A stretch of DNA of 64,000 nt from Paenibacillus profundus (GTDB taxonomy: Bacteria; Bacillota; Bacilli; Paenibacillales; Paenibacillaceae): contig NZ_JAJNBZ010000003.1 of the NCBI RefSeq assembly GCF_021369635.1, forward strand, positions 372,168 to 436,167, read 5' to 3'. Shown here piece after piece: positions 26,459 through 34,004 of this stretch (its first letter is position 1; every line of letters starts with the position of its first letter). The notes beneath the pieces are model-generated. The model did not search any database. It saw only the letters and a list, made by a program, of their open reading frames with translations, and had not been told where the DNA came from. Position numbers and translations under genes: made by a program.

Positions 26459-27460
26459 CTAATTGGAATCCGGGTCCAGCACTGTATAGCTCCAGAATCC
26501 GCCTTTCGCATCAATATTGGCGCTTAGGGTCGGCTGGCCTTTCTTGATAAACGTATAATTATCCTTCTTGATGGCGACATCATAACCGGTCAAGTCGATA
26601 TCGAACAGTTTCTTCACCATCGGCTTGGCTGCGGCGATGGCCTGATTCTTCGCATAGAACGGCTTTTTGTCTTTTTTGACGGCTTTAACCGTCTTGTTGA
26701 CGGCTTCTTTGTGCCCCCATAAGTCGATGTTTGTTACCTTGCCCGTCTGCGACTCAATATCCACGACATAATTGGCAAAGGTGTCATGGAACTTCCACCC
26801 ATCATACTTTTCACCGGCGTAATGGATTGCTACATCCAACTGCACGGCTTTGCCGCCGTTCATCGTCTTCAGCGCGTTCAGCCCGGCATTTAGCGCCTTC
26901 TTGTCTGTCGCCTGGTCGAACGGGTAACTAATCGTAGCACTTTTCGCTTTGAGTGTATCCGCATCAAGCGTAATCATGATCTCTTTCCCCGTCATAACCC
27001 ACTCATGCACCGTGCCGTCGCTCAGGAACTTCTTCTCCCGGCTGACGGACTCCGCTGCGAACGTTTTGTTCGGATCAAGCTTGCGAATCACCTGCGTCGC
27101 CGTATCCTTGACTGATTCGTTCAATTCACTCCACTTATAGTCGGCAAATATGCCCGTAATACCGCCTGTCTTCTTATCAACATGAATGCGCCCGCGTCCA
27201 ACCTTATTCTTAAAGATCCACAGAGGTGAAATATCGCTAATCCCATTCTTCTCAACTTCCAATTCGACTGCCGAGTCGTTCAAGAAGGCGCGCAGTTCCT
27301 TCTGTGCCGCGTCAATGACTGACTGTTCCGGCTGGCTGTCGCTTGTGTTCACTGTCTCTTGGATAATGACGGTTTCGGCGGCATACGCCGCATTCATCGG
27401 ATACGAAGCAAGCAGCAAGCTGGCGATTGTCATGCCCATCATCCATTTTTTCATTGTCAT
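26459..27460 (-). CDS. Secreted PepSY/YcdB-like protein
   Basis: A 333-residue exported protein. Signal peptide MTMKKWMMGMTIASLLLASY with cleavage probably after AAYA. The mature part looks like tandem PepSY-like modules: DAAQKELRAFLND...GRIHVDKKTGGITGIFADY (about 45-110), a middle repeat with YVVDIESQTGKVTNIDL, and a C-terminal module FDIDLTGYDVAIKKDNYTFIKKGQPTLSANIDAKGGFW. PepSY-type domains often inhibit or bind proteases; no direct function is known here. AAGGGAT before ATG 27460 sets the start. A broken paralogue of the C-terminal module lies at 33088-33424 in front of an ECF sigma gene. Confidence 0.75.
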   Translation of the reverse strand: MTMKKWMMGMTIASLLLASYPMNAAYAAETVIIQETVNTSDSQPEQSVIDAAQKELRAFLNDSAVELEVEKNGISDISPLWIFKNKVGRGRIHVDKKTGGITGIFADYKWSELNESVKDTATQVIRKLDPNKTFAAESVSREKKFLSDGTVHEWVMTGKEIMITLDADTLKAKSATISYPFDQATDKKALNAGLNALKTMNGGKAVQLDVAIHYAGEKYDGWKFHDTFANYVVDIESQTGKVTNIDLWGHKEAVNKTVKAVKKDKKPFYAKNQAIAAAKPMVKKLFDIDLTGYDVAIKKDNYTFIKKGQPTLSANIDAKGGFWSYTVLDPDSN

Positions 27461-27540
27461 GTGTAATCCCTTCCTTCGATTGTTAGTGAAATTTCTACTC
27501 CTAATACAATCCAAGTTCAGGCTTTCTTACACTCACGCAA

Positions 27541-27576
27541 AAAAAAGACTGCCCGGCACAATTGGGCAGCCTCTTC
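27541..27576 (-). terminator. Terminator of ppaC
   Basis: Minus strand GCTGCCC-AATTGTGCC-GGGCAGT stem followed by eight T. It lies 34 bases past the ppaC stop. Confidence 0.9.
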
Positions 27577-27609
27577 TTCTATTGGATGTATTTCATGATA
27601 CGGCTCACA

Positions 27610-28536
27610 TTATTTCAACGTTTCCGTCAATACAGGCACGATTTGCGATTTGCGCGATACAACGCCTTTGAGAACGGCTTTATTATCAACCAACGACACG
27701 TTGTATGCTTTCTCGACAGCATCTGCTGCGCGGCCAAGGGCCAATGCAACGGAGTCATTATTTAAAATATCCGTTACAACGAAGACAAACAAGTCTAATC
27801 CCTTTTCAAAAATAATGGTAGACAGGGCCGCTTCTACTTCAGCTTGGCGTGCCAGAACATCGTTGACATCCACGGCATTGACTTGTGCGATTTCCACCTT
27901 GGCGCTGCCCATTTGGAACTCCTTGGAGTCAAGCGAGACGAGCTGCGCAATCGTCTTGTCACTCAGATCCGCACCGGCTTTCAACATATCCAAGCCATAG
28001 CTTTCTGCATCCACGCCGGCGATGTCCGCCAATTCACGGGCTGCCGCCACGTCTTCTTTCGTGCAGGTCGGGGATTTAAACAATAGAGAATCGGAAATAA
28101 TTGCGGATAACATCAATCCCGCAATTTCTTTGCGGATGGAGATGCCGTGTTCCTTGTACATTTTCTTCAGAATCGTCGCGGTGCAGCCGACAGGCTCGGC
28201 CCGGTAATACAGAGGACCGCTCGTTTCGAAATTGGCGATGCGATGGTGATCGATGACCTCTAACACCTGAACTTGATCGACGTCGTTGGCGCTTTGCTGG
28301 CGTTCGTTATGATCGACCAAAATAACGCCCTTCACTTCGTTCGCTACCGTGTCAACAAGGCGAGGCGCATCGAATTTAAAATGATCCAATGCAAATTGCG
28401 TCTCCCCGCTAACGCTGCCGAGGCGGACAGGTTCCACATTGAAGCCCAGCTGGGATTTTAAATCAGCGTATGCAATTGCGGAACAAATCGTATCGGTGTC
28501 AGGGTTTTTATGTCCGAAAATCAGAATTTTATCCAT
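27610..28536 (-). CDS. ppaC: Manganese-dependent inorganic pyrophosphatase (class II)
   Basis: A 308-residue DHH-family pyrophosphatase that hydrolyses PPi to 2 Pi in the cytoplasm. All metal ligands are visible: GHKNPDTD (His9, Asp13, Asp15), LVDHNE (Asp75) and IDHHR (Asp96-His97-His98); the C-terminal DHHA2 domain ends with the substrate-binding VSRKSQIVP (Arg-Lys pair). The length equals the Bacillus enzyme. AAGGAGTAAG precedes two consecutive ATGs; 28536 is chosen by spacing and family start. Monocistronic with its own terminator. Confidence 0.95.
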   Translation of the reverse strand: MDKILIFGHKNPDTDTICSAIAYADLKSQLGFNVEPVRLGSVSGETQFALDHFKFDAPRLVDTVANEVKGVILVDHNERQQSANDVDQVQVLEVIDHHRIANFETSGPLYYRAEPVGCTATILKKMYKEHGISIRKEIAGLMLSAIISDSLLFKSPTCTKEDVAAARELADIAGVDAESYGLDMLKAGADLSDKTIAQLVSLDSKEFQMGSAKVEIAQVNAVDVNDVLARQAEVEAALSTIIFEKGLDLFVFVVTDILNNDSVALALGRAADAVEKAYNVSLVDNKAVLKGVVSRKSQIVPVLTETLK

Positions 28537-28559
28537 CATCTTACTCCTTTTTTCATATA

Positions 28560-28880
28560 TTCTGCTGAGCAAAATTATACACCAGAACTCTTTCATAATA
28601 AAGGCGTTCTGACAAAAGTAAGCTAGATATGTAATCTTGAGGGCACTATTTTAAACAATATAGATAAGTAGAACCCCCTTATCGTGACCCGGTAATAGTA
28701 ACTGTTCTCCGTCTCTCCACCGGCTGTCCATTTTCGCGGTATCATCTCCGTCGAATCAGGACCCTCGAACGGTTTCAAACATTTTTTAAAATTGAGAAAA
28801 TCAGTTGAAGGGGAATAGGGAATTTCCACAGTCTTACAGGATGATATTGGAATTTCCAATTCATTCATCCGGTCATTCGG
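28560..28880. other. Intergenic region upstream of the serine hydrolase gene
   Basis: About 320 bases separating divergent genes. The only clear signal is GGAGGAATC just before ATG 28897. An open minus-strand frame covers part of it (about 28623-28952) but has no ribosome site and no recognised motif, so it is not called as a gene. No convincing promoter was located. Confidence 0.4.
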
Positions 28881-28896
28881 ATAAGGAGGAATCGAA

Positions 28897-30960
28897 ATGA
28901 AAACACGACAACGATATACCCGACAATCAGGTAAAAGGGGACTGCTCTGCACACTCGCGCTGACGATGGCCTTGTCGCTGTGCGGTCCAGTCTACGCGGC
29001 GGAAGGCCCAGGCGCTGCCAAGCCTGCCTCGTCCTCCACAGCCGCGCCAACCGTGCAAACACCGTCAGCAACTGCAGGGCCGACGGATTCGAAGGAAGTG
29101 GAGGCGTTCGCCGACAAGCTGTTCACGTCCCCGCAGCTGAAGAACGTCCCCGGCGCCGTCTTCGTGGTCGTGAAGGACGGCAAGGTAATCTTGAGCAAGG
29201 GGTATGGCTACTCTGATGTAGCGGCAAAGAAGCCGATGGATCCCGAGAATACGGTCATGCGCGTAGCATCCGTCACGAAGCCGTTCACCTCCGCAGCACT
29301 GTTGCAGTTGGCCGAACAGGGCAAAATAGACTTGAAGAAGGATGTCGAAGCCTATATGGGCGGCATCAAAATTCCGCGAAAGATCGATGGTCCGCTGACG
29401 GCGGAGCACCTGATGACCTATACAAGCGGTTTTGATTTTTCTGATACCCCGAGCAACACCAACATTAACAACACGTCCGATTTCCTGCGCCAATTCATGC
29501 CGACCGTTGTACGCAAGCCCGGGGAGACCTATATGTATGACAACTTCGGCTTCATGCTGCAGGGGTATATCGTGGAGCAAGTTGCCGGCATGCCGTTCAA
29601 TCAATACGCTAAGCAGCATGTGCTGGATCCGCTTGCCATGAACCACAGCAGCTTCGTTATGACGCCAGAGACGAAGGCCAGCTTAGCAGTCTCTTATGAG
29701 CCTACAGGCAAGATCCTTCCCTACTATGAGCTTATGCCTGCGGATAGTCCGGATGGCAGCCTGCTCTCGACCGGAGGCGATATGGCGAAGTTCATGATTG
29801 CGATGATAAATGAAGGAACGTATAACGACAAGCGCATCTTAAAACCAGAAACGGTGCGCAACATGCTGGAAGTGAAGGTCTCCTCGCATTCAAAGCTGCC
29901 GAATGCGTCCTACGGTTTCGAAACGAGCTACCGCGAGGCCTTTAACGGCCAGAACGTCATCGGCAAAGGCGGAGATCTGCCAGGCTTCAGCTCATGGATG
30001 TGGCTGCTGCCTGAGCATAAGACAGGCGCGTTCGTCATTTTCAACCGGAACGATGGCATGACCGGTAACTTCCGCACATACATCTTCAAGTCGTTCATGG
30101 ACCACTATTACCCGGATAATCGGCCGGAGCCTGTCATCTTGAAGCCGACGCAAAAAGAGCTTAAGCCGTTCGAGGGCAGCTATCGCGACTTGCGCACAGG
30201 CTTCTATGTTCTTCGTGTGGAAGCGCAAGCGAACGGCACGCTGGAATTGGTCGATCCGTTCTCCGGGCGGCAGCGGCTGCGCCAAGTGGATCCCCTGCTC
30301 TTCATTAACGACCAAGGCAAACAAATCGGCTTCAAACGGAATGCGGACGGCAGCATCGCTTATCTAGACAAGGGAGATGTCGCCTGGTCCGAGAAGCTGC
30401 CCGCAACAGAGATCGCTTTCAAGGATATCGGATCGGAGCATCCATATCGCTCCTATGTGCGCGACCTAGTTATGCGGGGCGGCATTGCCGCTGAAGCAGG
30501 CGCACGCTTCTGGCCGAGGAAGACAATAACGCGCGCCGAATTCGTCTCGATGATAATGGCCAGCATGCATTTGAAGCGATCGGCGAATCCGCCGGCCTTC
30601 TCCGACACGATCGGCCACGCGGCGGCACAAGACATCCAGACGGCAGTCGATTGGGGGGTTCTCACGGCCGCGGCCGATAAGCGTTTCGAGCCGGACCGGC
30701 CGATAACCCGTCAGGAAGCGGCCGCCCTCATCTGGCGGATCGCTTCCCTGCTCGGCGTGCCGAAGCAGGATGCGAAGGTATCTGGCGATACCGGCTCTTG
30801 GGCGCTTCCGGCCGTGAAATACATCGTTGCCGGCAAGAAGCACGGCCCGGAAGTAACGCCGAAGCCGGACGGCTCAGTCGATTACAACTCAACACATGCC
30901 ATGCTGCGCCAGGAGGCGGCCGCACTCATCAGCACGTTCCTCGCCCGCCCGATGCAGTAA
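28897..30960 (+). CDS. Secreted serine hydrolase (class C beta-lactamase fold) with SLH repeats
   Basis: A 687-residue exported protein. N-terminal signal peptide (about 1-35, cleavage near VYA-AE), a Ser/Thr/Pro/Ala-rich linker (36-62), then a beta-lactamase/penicillin-binding-protein-like hydrolase (about 70-410) with nucleophile motif SVTK (Ser125-Lys128), the second motif YDN (Tyr214-Asn216) and GKGGDLPGF as the third box. A small DUF3471-like barrel follows (about 420-500). The C-terminus (about 505-687) carries two to three S-layer-homology repeats (FKDIG...YVRDLVMRGGI, FWPRKTITRAEFVSMI, FEPDRPITRQEAAALI), which bind cell-wall polysaccharide pyruvylated glycans. It should sit on the cell surface as an esterase, D-amino-peptidase or beta-lactamase-like enzyme; substrate unknown. 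Confidence 0.9.
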   Translation: MKTRQRYTRQSGKRGLLCTLALTMALSLCGPVYAAEGPGAAKPASSSTAAPTVQTPSATAGPTDSKEVEAFADKLFTSPQLKNVPGAVFVVVKDGKVILSKGYGYSDVAAKKPMDPENTVMRVASVTKPFTSAALLQLAEQGKIDLKKDVEAYMGGIKIPRKIDGPLTAEHLMTYTSGFDFSDTPSNTNINNTSDFLRQFMPTVVRKPGETYMYDNFGFMLQGYIVEQVAGMPFNQYAKQHVLDPLAMNHSSFVMTPETKASLAVSYEPTGKILPYYELMPADSPDGSLLSTGGDMAKFMIAMINEGTYNDKRILKPETVRNMLEVKVSSHSKLPNASYGFETSYREAFNGQNVIGKGGDLPGFSSWMWLLPEHKTGAFVIFNRNDGMTGNFRTYIFKSFMDHYYPDNRPEPVILKPTQKELKPFEGSYRDLRTGFYVLRVEAQANGTLELVDPFSGRQRLRQVDPLLFINDQGKQIGFKRNADGSIAYLDKGDVAWSEKLPATEIAFKDIGSEHPYRSYVRDLVMRGGIAAEAGARFWPRKTITRAEFVSMIMASMHLKRSANPPAFSDTIGHAAAQDIQTAVDWGVLTAAADKRFEPDRPITRQEAAALIWRIASLLGVPKQDAKVSGDTGSWALPAVKYIVAGKKHGPEVTPKPDGSVDYNSTHAMLRQEAAALISTFLARPMQ

Positions 30961-31085
30961 CGAGGCTGAAGCCTGGGGCAAACCGCAACCCGCTAGAACC
31001 GGATACCGCAACAAGCCAGCCTCGGACGCACTTCACTAGCTTCCGAGGCTGGCTCTTTCTTTTACCGCTCCAATCGAGGCTCATG

Positions 31086-31345
31086 TCATGTCCGCACTCG
31101 CTTCACCAAACGCTTCGGCGCTGCCCGCAGATATGCTTCTTCAAGCAATTATCCCAGCTCCCCCCATTCCAGCGGCTCGATGGCCTTGACCGAAACCCAG
31201 CCATGATGGCCGATATACGGAGTTTTGAAAAATTGGCCTTGCTGCAGCAGGATTTCTTGGGTTTCCTGGTCCGACTTGAAAGATAAGCCAGAGCCTTCTT
31301 CATTTTCGCCCATCATAACAAATGACTTGCCATTGAATTTAAAGG
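31086..31345 (-). pseudogene. MmcQ/YjbR-like protein fragment with internal stop
   Basis: The minus-strand frame reads KFNGKSFVMMGENEEGSGLS, then FKSDQETQEILLQQGQFFK, TPYIGHHGWVSVKAIEPLEWGEL, a TAA, and LLEEAYLRAAPKRLVKRV. This is the C-terminal half of the MmcQ/YjbR family (CyaY-like fold), including the conserved GxHGWVxV and the terminal LVxxSYxLVAPKxL motif. The N-terminal half is absent and a nonsense codon splits the end. Non-functional. Confidence 0.75.
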
Positions 31346-31447
31346 TCCCCCTTCTACTTTGAGTTGAAACTTATATCCCCCAATAATGGAGTGTTTTTAC
31401 GTGACAATCATCTGAACCAGCTCCGCGGAGTCCTCATTGTCTCATCC

Positions 31448-31634
31448 CCATTGGATTTTGTGCAATCAAACAGAAGCGTATCCCTTTTTGCACTTGATTC
31501 CATTGGAATTTATACAGTCTTTTGACACGTTTCCGCTGCATATTGCTCATACCAGCCGGATCCGCTGTACAAATTCCAGTCCGCATCCGATTTAATCGCA
31601 CTCTCCGCACATTTGACTGTATATTTTCCAACGG
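31448..31634. repeat. Repeat cluster with inverted 20-bp units
   Basis: Three related 20-mers: CCATTGGATTTTGTGCAATC (31448-31467), CCATTGGAATTTATACAGTC (31500-31519) and, inverted, GACTGTATATTTTCCAACGG (31615-31634; its complement differs from the second unit at three positions). The last two bracket 95 bases and could fold as a long hairpin. No transposase is present, so this resembles a dispersed palindromic or MITE-like element. Whether it is repeated elsewhere in the genome cannot be seen. Confidence 0.5.
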
Positions 31635-31712
31635 GGACAGCTTCGAGCGTGTAAATCAATGCAACTCCGCTTCCCATCAAGCGGAGCTGGCACGTTGCCT
31701 CTGCGAAATGAC

Positions 31713-32738
31713 TTATCGCAGAACTTTACGAAGCACAGCAGTTCCTTCCAGATCCGGTCCAAACACATCGGGAATGGTGGCAACCGGAATGAAGCCATTT
31801 TTCCCGTAGAAAGCGATGACATCATAATCCTCCGCGTATGTCATCATGAACATGCAATACGCTCCCCGGCTTCTCGCCACAGCTTCCGCATGCTTGAGGA
31901 GAATGGAGCCCATCCCTTTTCTTCTATGCTGCTTGCTCACGCCGATATCAAGGACTTCGGCTCTGGCTCCTAGCGCGTCTATTCCTGCTGGCGCTTCTTC
32001 ATGCAACATGACAACAATTCCGGCCGCCCCTTCTTCATCCTGATAACCATAAAACTTGGCGCCCCGGCGAAAATGCGTGCTAATCCGTCTCCGCAGCCAC
32101 TGCTCGTGCTCTGGATTGCTTCGGTTCAAGTTCACATGCTCGACCTCGGCGAGAATATCCAAGTAAGGCTCAATATCTTCTTCTCGTATGTCTCTAATCA
32201 TATGAGTATCGCCCCTCTGAAGGATGAAATAGTTATAGTCGGAATTATCAGATAGCCTTATAAGCTTTTGATGTTCGAAGCCTGACTTTTCAAGCACCTT
32301 TCTTGAGGCCGCATTGAACGGTTTGACGATGGCCACGATTTCTGGAAGGGTCGAGTGATGAAATACGTATGAAATCATTCCTTGCACCGCTTCTGTCGTA
32401 TACCCCTTGCTTCGATAATCCTTCGATATCGCATAAGCGACTTCCCGCTCCGCTTGAGGCAGCATGTCGTTCGGAAATACTCCGCACCAGCCGATTAATT
32501 TCCGGTCTTGCCTGTGCTCGATAGCCAACAGAACTCTGACATTATCCGGATTATAGGTGTCATAAGAGGAGATGACGAAATCCAGGAATCCCCTTATCTC
32601 CTCTTCGGACATGTTCCAGTCCGGGAGTATGTCCGTAATTTCCGTTTGACGGGTCAGTGAATATAGAGCGGGAATATCCGCCCTTGTGAATTCTCTCAAT
32701 CGTAACGATTCCGTGGCAAAACCAAGCTGTTGTCTCAT
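31713..32738 (-). CDS. Double-domain GNAT acetyltransferase
   Basis: A 341-residue cytoplasmic protein made of two GNAT folds. The first (about 1-175) is RimJ/RimL-like: LRLREFTRADIPALYSL, AYAISKDYRSKGYTTEAVQGMISYVF (acetyl-CoA loop R-S-K-G-Y) and FNAASRKVLEKSGF. The second (about 180-341) has IRDIREEDIEPYLDIL, DIGVSKQHRRKGMGSILLKHAEAVAR (acetyl-CoA loop RRKGMG) and FYGKNGF. Such enzymes acetylate amines on proteins or small molecules, including antibiotics. ATG 32738 follows GAGAGGTG. A transcription attenuator sits in its leader, the kind of control seen on ribosome-targeting-antibiotic resistance genes, so a drug-modifying role is a reasonable inference. Confidence 0.85.
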   Translation of the reverse strand: MRQQLGFATESLRLREFTRADIPALYSLTRQTEITDILPDWNMSEEEIRGFLDFVISSYDTYNPDNVRVLLAIEHRQDRKLIGWCGVFPNDMLPQAEREVAYAISKDYRSKGYTTEAVQGMISYVFHHSTLPEIVAIVKPFNAASRKVLEKSGFEHQKLIRLSDNSDYNYFILQRGDTHMIRDIREEDIEPYLDILAEVEHVNLNRSNPEHEQWLRRRISTHFRRGAKFYGYQDEEGAAGIVVMLHEEAPAGIDALGARAEVLDIGVSKQHRRKGMGSILLKHAEAVARSRGAYCMFMMTYAEDYDVIAFYGKNGFIPVATIPDVFGPDLEGTAVLRKVLR

Positions 32739-32791
32739 TTATAAAACACCTCTCAAAGTGAATGAAATTTCTGTATCCGCATTTGTCCAAC

Positions 32792-32945
32792 AAAAAACGG
32801 AGTGCCCCAAATAGGCACTCCGCAAGTATATGCAATACTTTCGCTGAGTCCTTGTAATGGGTCAAAAGGGCACACTTCTCCCGTTGTTCAAACACGGAAT
32901 TTTCGTGCTATTTGGCAACCATTACAAAGAAACTGGCATGAAGTA
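32792..32945 (-). promoter_or_regulatory. Transcription attenuator with candidate uORF, leader of the double-GNAT gene
   Basis: On the minus strand, three mutually exclusive stems occur in order. (1) CTTTGTAATGG (32929-32919) pairs with CCATTACAAGG (32860-32850). (2) ACTCAGC..AAGTAT pairs with ATACTTGCGGAGT (within 32849-32817). (3) A terminator CGGAGTGCC-TATTTGG-GGCACTCCG (32822-32798) followed by six T. Stem 2 uses CGGAGT, the 5' arm of stem 3, and abuts stem 1. Inside the loop of stem 1 a ribosome site GGGAG (32882-32878) precedes a candidate three-codon ORF GTG-CCC-TTT-TGA (32873-32862). This is the logic of ribosome-mediated attenuation. A TATACT -10 lies near 32942-32947. Confidence 0.7.
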
Positions 32946-33021
32946 TAAATTCCCCTTTCCAATATCTAACTCCAAATCTATCATAAATATAAAATAGCTG
33001 TAAACAAAATTTTCATATTGC

Positions 33022-33052
33022 GTGAACCTCCCCGCTCCACAACCGACTCTAA
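33022..33052 (+). promoter_or_regulatory. Candidate ECF-sigma promoter
   Basis: GTGAACC (about 33022-33028) and CGACT (about 33044-33048) are separated by about 15 bases, resembling the GAAC...CGTC pattern of ECF sigma factors. It would start transcription about 35 bases before the broken PepSY-like gene and run into the sigma and DUF4179 genes, giving autoregulation. Spacing is one base short of usual, so this is tentative. Confidence 0.4.
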
Positions 33053-33087
33053 TGTATTAGATGCAATTTAACGAGGAGGAACTAGAT

Positions 33088-33424
33088 ATGAAACCTTATA
33101 AAATATTAATTGCCGCAACGATTGCTGCAGGTCTATTTATGACGAGCCTATCCGCTCTGCCGGTGCACAACATTGCTTACGGAGCGTAACAACAGAAGCA
33201 GGGGGAGAAGATCAATAAAATAACTTTAGCCGATCTTGACCCGAAAGTGCTGGACGACGCCAAGCAAGCGTTAACAATACTTCAATTTGGACTTGAAAGG
33301 TTATGAGGTATCCGTAGAATATGATGAATATACGTTTGCCAAAAAAGGAAAACCGACCGTCAAAGGTACGATCAATGATAAAGGGGAATTCTGGAAGATG
33401 ATCGTTTCCCCGGCCGCATCCTGA
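33088..33424 (+). pseudogene. Broken small secreted PepSY-like protein
   Basis: ATG 33088 follows a strong AACGAGGAGG site and opens with a signal peptide (MKPYKILIAATIAAGLFM...AYGA). A TAA at 33187 interrupts, then the same frame reads KITLADLDPKVLDDAKQALTI, and after a frameshift near 33275-33281 frame 2 reads FNLDLKGYEVSVEYDEYTF and ends WKMIVSPAAS at TGA 33422. The last part aligns with the C-terminal module of the secreted protein at 26459-27460 (LTGYDVAIKKDNYTFIKKGQPT, GGFW). One nonsense codon plus one frameshift: a decayed paralogue. The position before the sigma gene suggests it was once part of the sigma operon. Confidence 0.8.
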
Positions 33425-33470
33425 ACAGCGAACGGCAATTTTGCAATAAGTCACAAAGGAGATTATAACA

Positions 33471-34004
33471 TTGCAGCAGCTAGAGCATGAAGTAGAGCGG
33501 GTCCGCCAAGGCGACAAGGATGCGTTCGGAACGCTCATTCGGGCTCATGAAGCCTCCCTTTACAGAATAGCCAAATCCATTGTATCTTCGGACGAGGATT
33601 GTGCGGATGCAATTCAAGAAGCGGTGCTGAAAGCGTACCGCTCTATTCATACATTGCGGGAACCGCGGTATTTCAAAACTTGGCTCGTTCGGATATTGGT
33701 GAACGAATGCCGATCAATTTTGCGGAAGCGAAAACAGACCGTACCGTTTATCGAACTTCAGCATGCGCGTGCGGAAGAAGACGATTACATGCATATTGAG
33801 ACCCAAGAGATTGTCGATTCGCTGGAGGAAGACCTGCGCATTGTCGTCACTTTATTTTATATTGAAGATTTGCCTCTCAAAGAAGTGGCCGACATGCTGG
33901 ATCAGCCTATCGGCACGGTCAAGTCGCGCCTCTACCGAGCGCGTCAAAAACTGGCCGAACTATTGAATGTCACTAACGGCAGCGGAAAGGAGCTGACAAC
34001 CTGA
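33471..34004 (+). CDS. ECF-type RNA polymerase sigma factor
   Basis: A 177-residue extracytoplasmic-function sigma factor. Region 2 (about 8-75) includes YRIAKSIVSSDEDCADAIQEAVLKAYRSI and the -10 recognition helix YFKTWLVRILVNECRSILRKR; region 4 (about 115-168) includes YIEDLPLKEVADMLDQPIGTVKSRLYRARQKL. No region 3, as expected. It starts at TTG 33471 behind AAAGGAGATTATAACA. Its stop overlaps the start of the DUF4179 gene by one base, so the two are translationally coupled, typical for sigma/anti-sigma pairs. The stimulus is unknown. Confidence 0.93.
   Translation: MQQLEHEVERVRQGDKDAFGTLIRAHEASLYRIAKSIVSSDEDCADAIQEAVLKAYRSIHTLREPRYFKTWLVRILVNECRSILRKRKQTVPFIELQHARAEEDDYMHIETQEIVDSLEEDLRIVVTLFYIEDLPLKEVADMLDQPIGTVKSRLYRARQKLAELLNVTNGSGKELTT

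Noticed and set aside
28623-28952. 109-codon minus-strand frame upstream of the serine hydrolase
   Set aside because: Overlaps the start of the hydrolase, lacks a ribosome site and any family motif.
32560-32895. 111-codon minus-strand frame through the GNAT leader
   Set aside because: It reads across the attenuator terminator and into the GNAT gene in another frame; explained better by the RNA structure.
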